Below, piece after piece: positions 26,001-34,031 of a stretch of 64,000 bases of DNA. This DNA comes from Myxococcales bacterium. GTDB lineage: Bacteria > Myxococcota > Myxococcia > Myxococcales > Myxococcaceae. The number at the start of each line of letters is the position of its first letter. Position 1 is the stretch's first letter. The stretch is from NCBI GenBank assembly GCA_020846875.1, contig JADLDB010000179.1, positions 1-64,000 of the forward strand. The letters are read 5' to 3'. Under the pieces are notes generated by a model. That model did no database searches and had not been told where the DNA came from. It saw only the letters and a list, made by a program, of their open reading frames with translations. The translations under genes and the position numbers were made by a program.

Positions 26001-26785
26001 GGCAGGCGCAGCGCCTCGAGGCGAAGGCGGACCAGCGCCTGCTCGAGCGCGGCCTCGTTGGGAGGCGCCTCGGGCAGCACGCTCTGCTCCTCCGCCGCGC
26101 GCAACGACGCGAAGAGGCCGTCCAGCCGCGCCGCCCACGACTCGGCCAGGGCTACCGGCAGCTCGGCCTTCTCGCCCCGCCGCTTCTGCTCCACCAGCGC
26201 CGAGGCGTCGGCGAGCCCGTAGCGGGGCAACAGCGCCGTCACGTCCGTCACCACCTCGCCGGTCAACAGCAGGTGCGTGCCGGTGAGGCAGGTGCGCAGC
26301 ACGTAGAGCAGCTTCTTCGCGCTGGTGCGTCCTCCGCGCTCCCACTCCTGCCGCTGCTGGGTGGCGAACCCGGCGTAGTGGCGGGCGACGCGCCGCGAGA
26401 GCGCAGCCTGCACGAGAGGCCTCAGCGCGTCGAAGCGCGGCGACGACGCCAGGACGTGGCCGGAGAGGAAGCGCTCCAGGTAGTTGCCGTTGCCCCTGAG
26501 GACGCCCTGCAGCACCGCGCCCAGCTCGTTGGAGGAGTAGTCCACCTCCACGCCGTCCAGCACCTCGAGGCGCTCTGCGGAGGGCAGCGCACGGGGAAAG
26601 CCCAGCACCTCGGCGGTGGGCGCCAGGTGCACCGCCTTCACGTCCACGTCCGAGTCGGGCGAAGGGAAGCCGTAGGCGTGCGCGCCGGACAAGGACACCA
26701 CCACGTGCGCGCGCTGCGCGGCCTCGCGCGCGAGCAGCTTCTCCACGGCGGCGCGCTGGGCTGGGGTGAGGAGAGCGTCAGTCAT
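25994..26785 (-). CDS. RlaP-like nucleotidyltransferase
   Basis: This is a 263-aa protein. The nucleotidyltransferase motif is SGAHAYGFPSPDSDVDVKAV (33-52): a small-residue loop followed by DSDVD (Asp46/Asp48). This matches the 'predicted nucleotidyltransferase' family seen beside RNA ligases (RlaP, Pfam PF10127, COG3541), which also has the conserved YLERF and a helical C-terminal part with KKLLYVLR as found here. No RNA ligase gene is adjacent in this window. It overlaps its paralog by 8 nt, so the two form an operon. The natural substrate is unknown. Confidence 0.8.
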   Translation of the reverse strand: MTDALLTPAQRAAVEKLLAREAAQRAHVVVSLSGAHAYGFPSPDSDVDVKAVHLAPTAEVLGFPRALPSAERLEVLDGVEVDYSSNELGAVLQGVLRGNGNYLERFLSGHVLASSPRFDALRPLVQAALSRRVARHYAGFATQQRQEWERGGRTSAKKLLYVLRTCLTGTHLLLTGEVVTDVTALLPRYGLADASALVEQKRRGEKAELPVALAESWAARLDGLFASLRAAEEQSVLPEAPPNEAALEQALVRLRLEALRLPH

Positions 26786-28058
26786 GGTGAGCGCTCAAGA
26801 CTGCCTCTCGCCTCGGCGGGGGAGAAGGGAAGGGTGGCGCGTCGGCCCCCCACGGCCCGGGCAGGCGCTGGACGTGACGGCGCGCGAGCTCCTCGCCCAA
26901 GCGCCTGAGCAGCGCATCCGCGGCGGCGAAGTCGGGCTGCTCCGGCAGGCGGCTCTCGTCGCGCGCCGCCTCCAGCGCGGGGCTCATCGCCTCCGCCTCG
27001 CGCAGCACCTCGGCCAGCGGCACCTCGCCCTTCTTGATGGAGAGGAGCCGCTCCTTGAGCGCGCCGGTGGCCTCGAAGACGGGCGCGCCGGTGCGCAGCC
27101 AGGTGGTGGCGAGCGCGATGAGGCGCAGCAGGTTGTACGCATTCTTGGGGCGCAGCTCCCGCGCGTCCTCGGGCCGGCGTCCCCCGGCGCGCGCGTACGC
27201 GGTGAGGCCCGCGAAGTCGTTGCTGGCCAGCCGCCCCTGGTCCCACAGCGAGCGGTAGAGCTGCTTCAGGTACGTCTTCGCCTGATGCACCGCGTCCGCC
27301 TCGGAGGCCGAGGTGCGCGGAGACACCGCCGCCAGCCGGCGCGCCACCTCGTCGAGGCCGGGGGCGGGCTGCTCCTCCAGCCAGGAGAGGACGCGGTCGC
27401 GGTGCTCGGCCAGGGCCTGGGAGGCGGACAGCTTGGACAGCTGCGAGAGGGCGTAGCGCCCGAAGCTGCCGAAGAGGAGCTTCGAGACGAACGCGTCCCG
27501 CGCGGCCAGCACCCACGCCCCCGCCTCGTCCAGCGCGCGCACCCCGGGCACGAAGAGGAGCTCCAGCGTGTTGGGGTCGGCCCGCAGCGCCTGCTCCACC
27601 AGCTTGCGCACCTCCCAGTACGTCTGGCTGCCGTCGGCGCTCACCAGGTCCGTCGGCGGGGCGACGAGGCCCTGCGTCCAGAGGAAGGGGAGCGCGAAGG
27701 CGCCGCGCACGTCGGTGTCGCTGGAGGCATCCGACAGGCCCCAGGCGCGGCTGCCCACGGTGGCCTCCAGCACGCGGCACGGGAGGAGCGCCTTCCAGGC
27801 GGCGTCGCGGCGCAGCGCGAACTCCAGCTGACCGGCACGGCGGGGCGCGAGCTCCTGGCGCTCGTACCAGACCTCGCCCACGCCGGTGACGAGCACGTCG
27901 AAGCCGCCGGCGCGCTCGCGGACGATGCGCCCCACGTGGCCCTGGGGCACCCGCCGGCCGTTGACGAGGCGCTCGACGCGCAACGTCACCTCCGTGCCGT
28001 GCGGCAGCGCGACGGCCTGCGGGTCGACCTCGGCGAAGACGGGGAGTCGAGTCGTCAT
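26778..28058 (-). CDS. Second RlaP-like nucleotidyltransferase with N-terminal extension
   Basis: This is a 426-aa protein. Residues 1-80 form a beta-rich module (VTLRVERLVNGRRVPQGHVG, ...VTGVGEVWYERQEL), perhaps a small barrel. The nucleotidyltransferase core starts at about 95 with VGSRAWGLSDASSDTDVRGA (101-120), with catalytic Asp114/Asp116. It shares with its neighbour the later helical motifs (AKTYLKQLYRSLWD / KNAYNLLRLI). It is the upstream gene of a two-gene operon. A sensor- or substrate-recognition role for the extra module is inference. Confidence 0.8.
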   Translation of the reverse strand: MTTRLPVFAEVDPQAVALPHGTEVTLRVERLVNGRRVPQGHVGRIVRERAGGFDVLVTGVGEVWYERQELAPRRAGQLEFALRRDAAWKALLPCRVLEATVGSRAWGLSDASSDTDVRGAFALPFLWTQGLVAPPTDLVSADGSQTYWEVRKLVEQALRADPNTLELLFVPGVRALDEAGAWVLAARDAFVSKLLFGSFGRYALSQLSKLSASQALAEHRDRVLSWLEEQPAPGLDEVARRLAAVSPRTSASEADAVHQAKTYLKQLYRSLWDQGRLASNDFAGLTAYARAGGRRPEDARELRPKNAYNLLRLIALATTWLRTGAPVFEATGALKERLLSIKKGEVPLAEVLREAEAMSPALEAARDESRLPEQPDFAAADALLRRLGEELARRHVQRLPGPWGADAPPFPSPPPRREAVLSAHHD

Positions 28059-28129
28059 GGGGAGGAGGTCGAAGGGCGGCGCAGCGCCTGACTGTAACGA
28101 AGCCGCGGGACTCCGGAAGCGGCAGAGCC

Positions 28130-28438
28130 GTGGAGACCGCCAGCCCGCCGCGCGCCGAGAGTTGCGGTGGCCTGGCGAAAGTCGAGTCCGGCCGATGGAT
28201 TGCGTCGCGGCGCGGCGCCGACGTGGTGGACGTGCGGAGCGCGGATTCCTCCACCATCGTCCTCACTGCCCGCCTGGAGGTGCTGCCCGGCGCGGTGCGC
28301 TTGCACGTCGTCGGCCTGCGCGGAGCGGAGCGCGCGCTGCTCGGGACCATCTCCACCCGGGCGAGCGGCTCGAGCCGCGCCGCGCAGCTTCGCGCGGTGG
28401 TGAAGCAGGTGTGCCTGGAGGCGAGCCGCTTCGAGTAG
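28130..28438 (+). CDS. Small protein of unknown function (102 aa)
   Basis: It has a GTG start. From about residue 20 it reads as a compact beta-rich domain (WIASRRGADVVDVRSADSST, IVLTARLEVLPGAVRLHVVG) with a C-terminal helix (RAAQLRAVVKQVCLEASRF). Internal starts are possible. No family was recognised. It is divergent from the nucleotidyltransferase operon and convergent with the M49-like gene. Confidence 0.5.
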   Translation: METASPPRAESCGGLAKVESGRWIASRRGADVVDVRSADSSTIVLTARLEVLPGAVRLHVVGLRGAERALLGTISTRASGSSRAAQLRAVVKQVCLEASRFE

Positions 28439-28522
28439 GTGGACCCAACCGAAGTGGCCTGCACTCCCCGGCCGGGAGAGCGCTGCCGAGCGAGCTTCAG
28501 GCGGCGCGCTCCTGGGGCCGGG

Positions 28523-30550
28523 CTACTGCTTCACGGAGTAGACGAAGGTGGCCTTGGGCGCGCGCAGCCAGCGCTCGGCGATGACGTCGCGCAGGGAAGC
28601 CCACTCGTCCTTCGCGTCCACGAAGTCGGCCTTCATCTGCTCCGCGTCCTTCTTGTCGCCCTTGCCCTTGGCCATCAGCACCCGCTTCGCCAGGCCGTCC
28701 ACCGCGCCCTTCCACTTCGCCAGGTCGAGCTCGAAGCAGCCCACGTCCTTCCCGTTGGCGGCCTTCTCGTCCTTCTTCCAGGAGAGCGCGCCGGCCTTGA
28801 AGGCGTTGCCCAGTTGAATGGAGGCCAGTTGGCTGTAGTTCCGCGGCTGCCCGTTGGCGGCGTACATGCCGCGGCTGACGTGGCCGAAGCCCCAGGCCAC
28901 GTCGCGCACCGCGGCCTGGGTGGCGTCGTCCTTCGTGATGACGCCCTTCTCCGCCAGCCACCAGGCGAAGTAGAGGGCGCTGGTCTGGGCCTTGAGCTCC
29001 TCCATGGTGGCGGCGAGCGGCCCGCCGAAGACGTCGTCGTCCTTCTTCCCCTTCACCGCGTAGTCGTGGGACGGCCCCAGGTTGTGCGCCGCCTCGTGCA
29101 GCACCACGCTCATCAGCGCCGGCTTGGGGTCCGTCGTGCCCATCGCGAAGGTGGCCGGGCAGTACAGCGCCTTCATCTGCTCGGCGAGCGCCTCGCGGCT
29201 GTCGGCGTCGGTGTAGAGGTTGGTCATCACCACCGTGCGCCCGCCCTTCTCGGACACCTTGCCCCAGTTGGGCAGCGACTGGCCGATGGTGGCCCCGTGG
29301 GGGTTGCGCTGGTCGCCGGCGTTCAAGACGACGTCGATGAAGTCCGGCAGCTTGAACTTCACCTCGCGCGCCTTGTACGGAGGCCCGGCCAGCGCGGCCA
29401 GCGCCTTCTCCAGGTCCTGCTTCACCGGCTCCAGCTTCTCTTGCCAGGCCAGCGACTCGGGGTTGATGCGCGCCAGTTGCAGGGCGAAGCCGGCCTTCCA
29501 CGCGCAGGGCTCGTAGTACACCTCGTCGGGCGCGACGCGCGCGTACCACTTCGAGTTGGTGGCATCCATCGCCACCCAGGCCTCGTTGGCGGGCTCCCAG
29601 TCGTTGGTGCGGAAGCCGGCGGCCGCCGCGGCCAGGTACTTCTTGAAGGCCGCCTCCCCGGGGCTCTGGAGTGCCTCCGCCGCCGCGTCCAGCTCCTTCG
29701 CCACCGCCTCCATGTCGTCCTTCCAGGCCTGCGCGAAGGCCACCGCCTTGAAGCCGGCGCCGTCCTCCTGCACCACCGAGAAGTGGCTCATCAGCTCTTT
29801 CTTGTTCTTCTCCTTCTCCAGGGCGGCGCAGAACTTCGGGTCCGCCTGCAGCTTCTCGGGGTACAGGCCCACCACGCGCGGGGGCCGGGGCACCAGCGCG
29901 GTGCAGGCGTCGTCCTTCTCCGTCTTCGGCGCGGCGCAGTACGGCGACTGGTTGCGGTGGAAGACGGCTTTGGACACCACGTCGTCGGCAGGAATCTTCC
30001 CGCCCATCCCGAAGGTGCCCTTCTCGCGCGCGTACAGCACCTCGATGCGGTCCGCTGCCAGCTTGAGGTGGGCGAAGACGGCGCGGTCCTCGTCGGGGCC
30101 CTTCGAGAGGTCCGTCTCCACCAGCGTGGGCTTGCCCTGCGCCAGCTCCTGCACCAGCAGCGCGCGCCGCGCCTTCTCGGCCGCGTCCAGCTTCGAGTCG
30201 TCCAGCGGCTTGTCCAGCGCCGCGTACGTCTCCACAAACTTCTTCGTGAAGCCCTTGCCGTCCACGAAGTCCGCGCGGGTGGCGTCCCACGGGCCCACCA
30301 GCACCACCAGCTCGTCCGCGTCCAGCGCGCCGTTGCCGTTGGCGTCCTGCCTCCAGAAGAGGGGCACGAAGCGCTCCTGCGCCCGCTGGTTGAAGTCGAG
30401 CCGCGACAGCGCCTTGAACTCGCGGGGCTTTGGCGCGGCCTCCACCGCCTGCGGCTTGTCCGCCGTCACCGGCACCGCCTCGTGCGGCTTGTCCTTGCAC
30501 CCCAGCACGCCCACCACCACCACCAGACACACCCGGCAGAGAGTCGTCAT
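28523..30550 (-). CDS. M49-like metallopeptidase lipoprotein with an EF-hand loop
   Basis: This is a 675-aa protein. The signal peptide ends in the lipobox VLGC (Cys18). An EF-hand-like calcium loop DANGNGALDADE lies at 69-80. The zinc site is HEAAHNLG (His485, Glu486, His489), followed 28 residues later by EELKAQ (Glu517/518) in TMEELKAQTSALYFAWWL. This is the layout of gluzincins related to dipeptidyl peptidase III (M49), although classical DPP III has HExxxH. It should be anchored on the periplasmic side. Possible substrates are short peptides. It is transcribed alone, divergent from the metzincin gene. Confidence 0.75.
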   Translation of the reverse strand: MTTLCRVCLVVVVGVLGCKDKPHEAVPVTADKPQAVEAAPKPREFKALSRLDFNQRAQERFVPLFWRQDANGNGALDADELVVLVGPWDATRADFVDGKGFTKKFVETYAALDKPLDDSKLDAAEKARRALLVQELAQGKPTLVETDLSKGPDEDRAVFAHLKLAADRIEVLYAREKGTFGMGGKIPADDVVSKAVFHRNQSPYCAAPKTEKDDACTALVPRPPRVVGLYPEKLQADPKFCAALEKEKNKKELMSHFSVVQEDGAGFKAVAFAQAWKDDMEAVAKELDAAAEALQSPGEAAFKKYLAAAAAGFRTNDWEPANEAWVAMDATNSKWYARVAPDEVYYEPCAWKAGFALQLARINPESLAWQEKLEPVKQDLEKALAALAGPPYKAREVKFKLPDFIDVVLNAGDQRNPHGATIGQSLPNWGKVSEKGGRTVVMTNLYTDADSREALAEQMKALYCPATFAMGTTDPKPALMSVVLHEAAHNLGPSHDYAVKGKKDDDVFGGPLAATMEELKAQTSALYFAWWLAEKGVITKDDATQAAVRDVAWGFGHVSRGMYAANGQPRNYSQLASIQLGNAFKAGALSWKKDEKAANGKDVGCFELDLAKWKGAVDGLAKRVLMAKGKGDKKDAEQMKADFVDAKDEWASLRDVIAERWLRAPKATFVYSVKQ

Positions 30551-30888
30551 AGGAAGGTGCCCCTACCACACGCAGGTTGATCCACGAGTGTCGTCATCAA
30601 CGACAGCCGACATGTCGCCTGTTTGCATTTCAGACGGATTCTCAACCCATGCGACTGGGCTTCGGTCACTGCCGACATCAAGCACATAATCGCATGAATT
30701 CACATAGGAAATGGGTCCACAGGGCGCCGGACCGTGTCAAAGGCAGATACACGCACATGGAGCCGCCTCATGTTCGCCCACATCTGAATTCCTCCCATGA
30801 ATCAGCCAGTTAGAGCTGGCACCGCGAGTGCTCTAGGGGGACGCGCCGACGGACGTGGGGACGCTCGTTGGCCCGGAAGAGGTTGTCC
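30551..30888. other. 338-bp divergent promoter region, A/T-richer than its flanks
   Basis: It separates the start of the M49-like gene (minus strand, 30550) from the start of the metzincin gene (plus strand, 30889). It contains a 10-bp palindrome CGACATGTCG (30608-30617) and the sigma-54-like site at 30817-30832. A 78-codon plus-strand frame inside it has no protein-like composition. Confidence 0.6.
30817..30832 (+). promoter_or_regulatory. Sigma-54 (-24/-12) promoter candidate
   Basis: TGGCACCGCGAGTGCT matches the consensus TGGCACG-N4-TTGCW, with GG and GC exactly 10 bases apart. Start of transcription would be near 30843, giving a leader of about 45 bases before the ATG at 30889. Sigma-54 promoters need an enhancer-binding activator, and no such gene is in this window. 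Confidence 0.5.
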
Positions 30889-32445
30889 ATGAAGCGGTCG
30901 ATGCTTGGCGCAGTGCTGGTGGTGGTGGCGGGCTGCGGGGTGGGTGAAGGCTCGGTTTCGGACACGCCAGACACCCTGCAGGTGGGCACGCGGATTACCT
31001 GGGAGCAGTTCAAGGCGAACTACGCCTACCAGGAGCCGGAGACGGGCATCTGGATCGCCGACGGGGACACGCCCTTCACCAGCGAGAAGAAGCTGCGCGA
31101 GTTCTACGAGATGAACGTCGCGGACGGGCAGCTCGCCGTGGACCGCATCGGCAACACGGACAACAAGTGGAGCGCCTCGCAGAAGCTGAACCTCACCTAC
31201 TGCGTGTCCAACACCTTCGGCAGCCGCAAGGCGGAGATGGTGCAGGCGATGGCCCAGGCCACGGGCGCCTGGCAGGCGGTGGCCAACGTGAAGTTCGTCT
31301 ACCAGTCCGCGCAGGACGGCAGCTGCACCGCGTCCAACAACAACGTGCTGTTCGACGTGCGGCCGGTGAACGTCAACGGGCAGTACCTGGCCCGCGCCTT
31401 CTTCCCCGACGAGTCCCGCGCCAACCGCAACGTGCTGGTGGACAACTCGGCCTTCGGCGACTCGTCGGTGTCGCTGGTGGGCGTCCTCCGCCACGAGCTG
31501 GGCCACACCCTGGGCTTCCGCCACGAGCACACCCGCCCCGAGGCCGGCACCTGCTTCGAGGACAACAGCTGGCGCGCGCTGACGCCGTACGACTCGGCGT
31601 CGGTGATGCACTACCCGCAGTGCAACGGCACCGGCGACTTCGCGGACCTCACCCTCACCTCGCTCGACGGCCAGGGCGCTTCGGCGCTGTACGGCGCGCC
31701 CTCGGGCAGCGGCGGCGGTGGCGGCACCGGTGGCGGGACGGGTGGCGGCACCGGTGGCGGGACGGGCGGCGGCACCGGCGGCGGCACCGGCGGCGGGACG
31801 GGCGGTGGCAGCGCCGGCCCCAACGTGGAGAACTTCTCCGGCTCGGTGGCCCAGGGCGCGAGCAAGGCCTACGGCCCCTTCAGCGTGGCCGCGGGCACCA
31901 CCTTCCGTGCCGTCCTCAGCGGCTCCGGCGACGCGGACCTCTACGTGCGCTTCGGCGCCTCGCCCACCCTGTCCGCCTTCGACTGCCGGCCCTACCTCGA
32001 CGGCAGCGCCGAGGAGTGCAGCCTCACCGTGCCCGCGGGCCAGGCGGCCGCCTACGTCACCATCAACGGCTACGCCGCCTCCAGCTACTCGCTGCGCGTG
32101 GAGTACACCAAGGGCTCCTCCACCCCGCCGCCCACCGGGGGCACTCCGCAGACGGGCACCGCGTCCGGCAACGTCGGCAAGAATGAGCAGAAGCAGTTCC
32201 AGCCCATCACCGTGGTGCCCGGCACCAGCTTCACGGTGAAGATGACGGGCTCGGGTGACCCGGACCTCTACCTGCGCTTCGGCGCCGCACCCACGCTGAC
32301 CCTCTTCGACTGCCGGCCGTACAAGAACGGCGCGTCAGAGACCTGCTCCGTCACCGTGCCCGCCACGCAAGACAAGGTGTACCTGATGGTGCACGGCTAC
32401 GCGGCCGGCACCTACAACCTCACCATCAACTACACCGCCCCCTGA
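30889..32445 (+). CDS. Secreted metzincin metalloprotease with two PPC domains
   Basis: This is a 518-aa protein. The ATG at 30889 has GGAAGAGG upstream and gives a lipoprotein-type signal (VVVAGC, Cys16). The zinc motif HELGHTLGFRHEH begins at His202 (His202/206/212, Glu203), with the metzincin Met-turn SVMHYP (Met240). The extended GFRHEHTRPE is astacin-like. A (GGGT)n linker (about 274-308) leads to two pre-peptidase C-terminal (PPC) beta domains (about 313-395 and 425-518), each with DxDLYxRFG and FDCRPY. PPC domains usually aid secretion or binding and may be cleaved. A role in predation or nutrient digestion is inferred. Confidence 0.88.
   Translation: MKRSMLGAVLVVVAGCGVGEGSVSDTPDTLQVGTRITWEQFKANYAYQEPETGIWIADGDTPFTSEKKLREFYEMNVADGQLAVDRIGNTDNKWSASQKLNLTYCVSNTFGSRKAEMVQAMAQATGAWQAVANVKFVYQSAQDGSCTASNNNVLFDVRPVNVNGQYLARAFFPDESRANRNVLVDNSAFGDSSVSLVGVLRHELGHTLGFRHEHTRPEAGTCFEDNSWRALTPYDSASVMHYPQCNGTGDFADLTLTSLDGQGASALYGAPSGSGGGGGTGGGTGGGTGGGTGGGTGGGTGGGTGGGSAGPNVENFSGSVAQGASKAYGPFSVAAGTTFRAVLSGSGDADLYVRFGASPTLSAFDCRPYLDGSAEECSLTVPAGQAAAYVTINGYAASSYSLRVEYTKGSSTPPPTGGTPQTGTASGNVGKNEQKQFQPITVVPGTSFTVKMTGSGDPDLYLRFGAAPTLTLFDCRPYKNGASETCSVTVPATQDKVYLMVHGYAAGTYNLTINYTAP
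31711..31809 (+). repeat. 12-bp tandem repeat encoding (GGGT)n linker
   Basis: About eight in-frame copies of a GGTGGCGGGACG-like unit occur, with third-base variation. It forms a flexible Gly/Thr linker between the protease and its PPC domains. It is a likely site of length variation between strains. Confidence 0.85.
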
Positions 32446-32472
32446 TTCACTTCCCCCGGGGGGTACTTCACG

Positions 32473-32503
32473 CGGCCCCGTCCTCATGGTGAGGGCGGGG
32501 CCG
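32473..32503 (+). terminator. Strong hairpin between convergent genes
   Basis: CGGCCCCGTCCTCA pairs with TGAGGGCGGGGCCG across a 3-nt loop (14 bp with one G-U pair) and is followed by a pyrimidine-rich TCGTCTTCTTCCCC. It lies 28 bases after the metzincin stop and may serve the convergent minus-strand gene too. Confidence 0.7.
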
Positions 32504-32521
32504 TCGTCTTCTTCCCCGCCG

Positions 32522-33250
32522 TCAGAAGCTGAAGCCCCAGCGTACCCCCGCGCCCCCGGGAGCGAGGCCCGGCCCGAGGAAGAAGCGCACCGCGGTCCGC
32601 TTCGCGCCCCGGTACTCGTCCCACGCGTCGACGAGGCCGGTGGGGGCGGTGAAGAGGGTGGCCTCGATGAGCCCCACCCCCAGCGCGAAGTTGACGACGC
32701 CCGGTACCCAGCGGTCGTGCGCCAGCCCCAGCACCAGGCCCAGCCCCACGTTGGCCGCCACGTTGAGGACGTGCAGGTACCAGGCGCGGGCCCGCGTCTG
32801 ACTCGCCGCGCCTTCGCGCAGCAGCCGCTCGCCTTCCGCCACCAGCAGGCAGGTGTCCGCCTCGGTGGCCCGCGACGCCTTCTGCGCGAAGCCGGGCGCC
32901 GCGGGCTGCGCCTCTGGGGGACTCACCAGCGTGAAGGCCAGGCCCAGGGCCGAGGTGAGGGCGCCCACGTACCAGTCCGGGTCCGCCGCGTTGTCGGTGA
33001 AGCCCACCGCGCTCAGTTGCCCCACCGTCAGCAGCCCGTACGTCGCGCCCCACGCCCCAAGCCACCGCCTCGACTTCGGCGCCTCGGCCGAGAGCGCCTG
33101 CGAGAGCCACGCGAGCCGCTCCTTCGCGCCCTGCCCCGACACGGCGCCCGTCGTCGCCGGGCCCTGCGGACGCGGACAGTCCTGGGCCCACGCCGCCGGC
33201 GCGAGCGACGACGACAGCACCAGCCAGAGCCATCGCGGAATGCGAAACAT
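32522..33250 (-). CDS. Exported membrane protein, tandem paralog 2
   Basis: This is a 242-aa protein with a signal peptide ending AWA|QDCPRP. It shares with the upstream 237-aa neighbour the block order: QDCPRP, RRWxxxWGATYGLLTVxQL, DWYVGAxxSAxGxAF, DTCxLxxEGERxxxEGA, WxxHVxNVAxNxxxGLxLGL, TGLVxAWxEYRGA and a final GVRxGFxF. Several hydrophobic segments could cross the inner membrane. The terminal aromatic also fits a beta-barrel, so the location is open. Family function is unknown. Confidence 0.7.
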   Translation of the reverse strand: MFRIPRWLWLVLSSSLAPAAWAQDCPRPQGPATTGAVSGQGAKERLAWLSQALSAEAPKSRRWLGAWGATYGLLTVGQLSAVGFTDNAADPDWYVGALTSALGLAFTLVSPPEAQPAAPGFAQKASRATEADTCLLVAEGERLLREGAASQTRARAWYLHVLNVAANVGLGLVLGLAHDRWVPGVVNFALGVGLIEATLFTAPTGLVDAWDEYRGAKRTAVRFFLGPGLAPGGAGVRWGFSF

Positions 33251-33271
33251 GCGGCCCTCGAGTGATTGGCT

Positions 33272-33985
33272 TCAGAAGGTGAAGCCCGCGCGCACGCCCA
33301 CGCCCGCGAGCCCCACGGCCGGCGCGAAGAAGAAGTGCAGGGAGGACGGCCGGGCGCCGCGGTACTCCTCCCAGGCGGAGACGAGGCCCGTCGACCGGGT
33401 GAAGATGGTGCCTTCCCCCAGGCCGGCGCCCACCACGATGTTGACGATGCCCGCCGTCCAGTGCGCGAAGAAGAGCCCCAGGAAGAGGCCCACCGCGGTG
33501 TTGAAGGCGACGTTGGCGACGTGCATGAACCAGGCGGTGCCGAAGGTCTGCTGGCCGGCGCCTTCCTTCACCATGCGCTCGCCTTCCACCAACAGCGCGC
33601 AGGTGTCCTCCGGCGTGGCCTTCGCGGCGCGGTTGACGTAGCCCGGGCCGGCGTCGCGCACCTCCAGGGGGTCGAAGAGGGCGAAGGCCACGCCCACCGC
33701 CGAGGAGAAGGCGCCCACGTACCAGTCCACGTCGTCGGCGTCGCTGCTTGCGCCCGTCAGCGCCAGCTGCAGCACGGTGAGCAGCCCGTAGGTGGCGCCC
33801 CAGCCCAGCGTCCAGCGCCTCGCCTTCGCCGACTCCACGGCGACGACGCGCGAGAGGAAGGAGAGCCGCTGCTGCGCGCTCTGGGCGGACACGCCGCCGC
33901 CGGCGCCTTCGGGCCTGGGGCAGTCCTGCGCGCGCGCGAGGCCCGCCGAGAGGAGCAGCACCACCGCCAGCGTCCGGCCCGTCAC
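33272..33985 (-). CDS. Exported membrane protein, tandem paralog 1
   Basis: This is a 237-aa protein with the signal peptide AVVLLLSAGLARA|QDCPRP and the same conserved blocks as the downstream copy (for example RRWTLGWGATYGLLTVLQL and TGLVSAWEEYRGA). It lies 21 bp upstream of the second copy and 46 bp after the porin-like gene, so the three probably form one transcript. No known family was recognised. Confidence 0.7.
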   Translation of the reverse strand: MTGRTLAVVLLLSAGLARAQDCPRPEGAGGGVSAQSAQQRLSFLSRVVAVESAKARRWTLGWGATYGLLTVLQLALTGASSDADDVDWYVGAFSSAVGVAFALFDPLEVRDAGPGYVNRAAKATPEDTCALLVEGERMVKEGAGQQTFGTAWFMHVANVAFNTAVGLFLGLFFAHWTAGIVNIVVGAGLGEGTIFTRSTGLVSAWEEYRGARPSSLHFFFAPAVGLAGVGVRAGFTF

Positions 33986-34031
33986 CCGCGGGAGTGTACG
34001 CCAGCCGCGCCGCCGGTCGATTCCCGCGCTC

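Noticed and set aside
30577-30813. A 78-codon plus-strand frame in the metzincin promoter region
   Set aside because: No ribosome site, unusual His/Arg composition and no family; it is better explained as promoter DNA.
31711-31809. Short tandem repeats considered as a CRISPR-like array
   Set aside because: They are 12-bp units without spacers and encode a Gly/Thr linker in frame.
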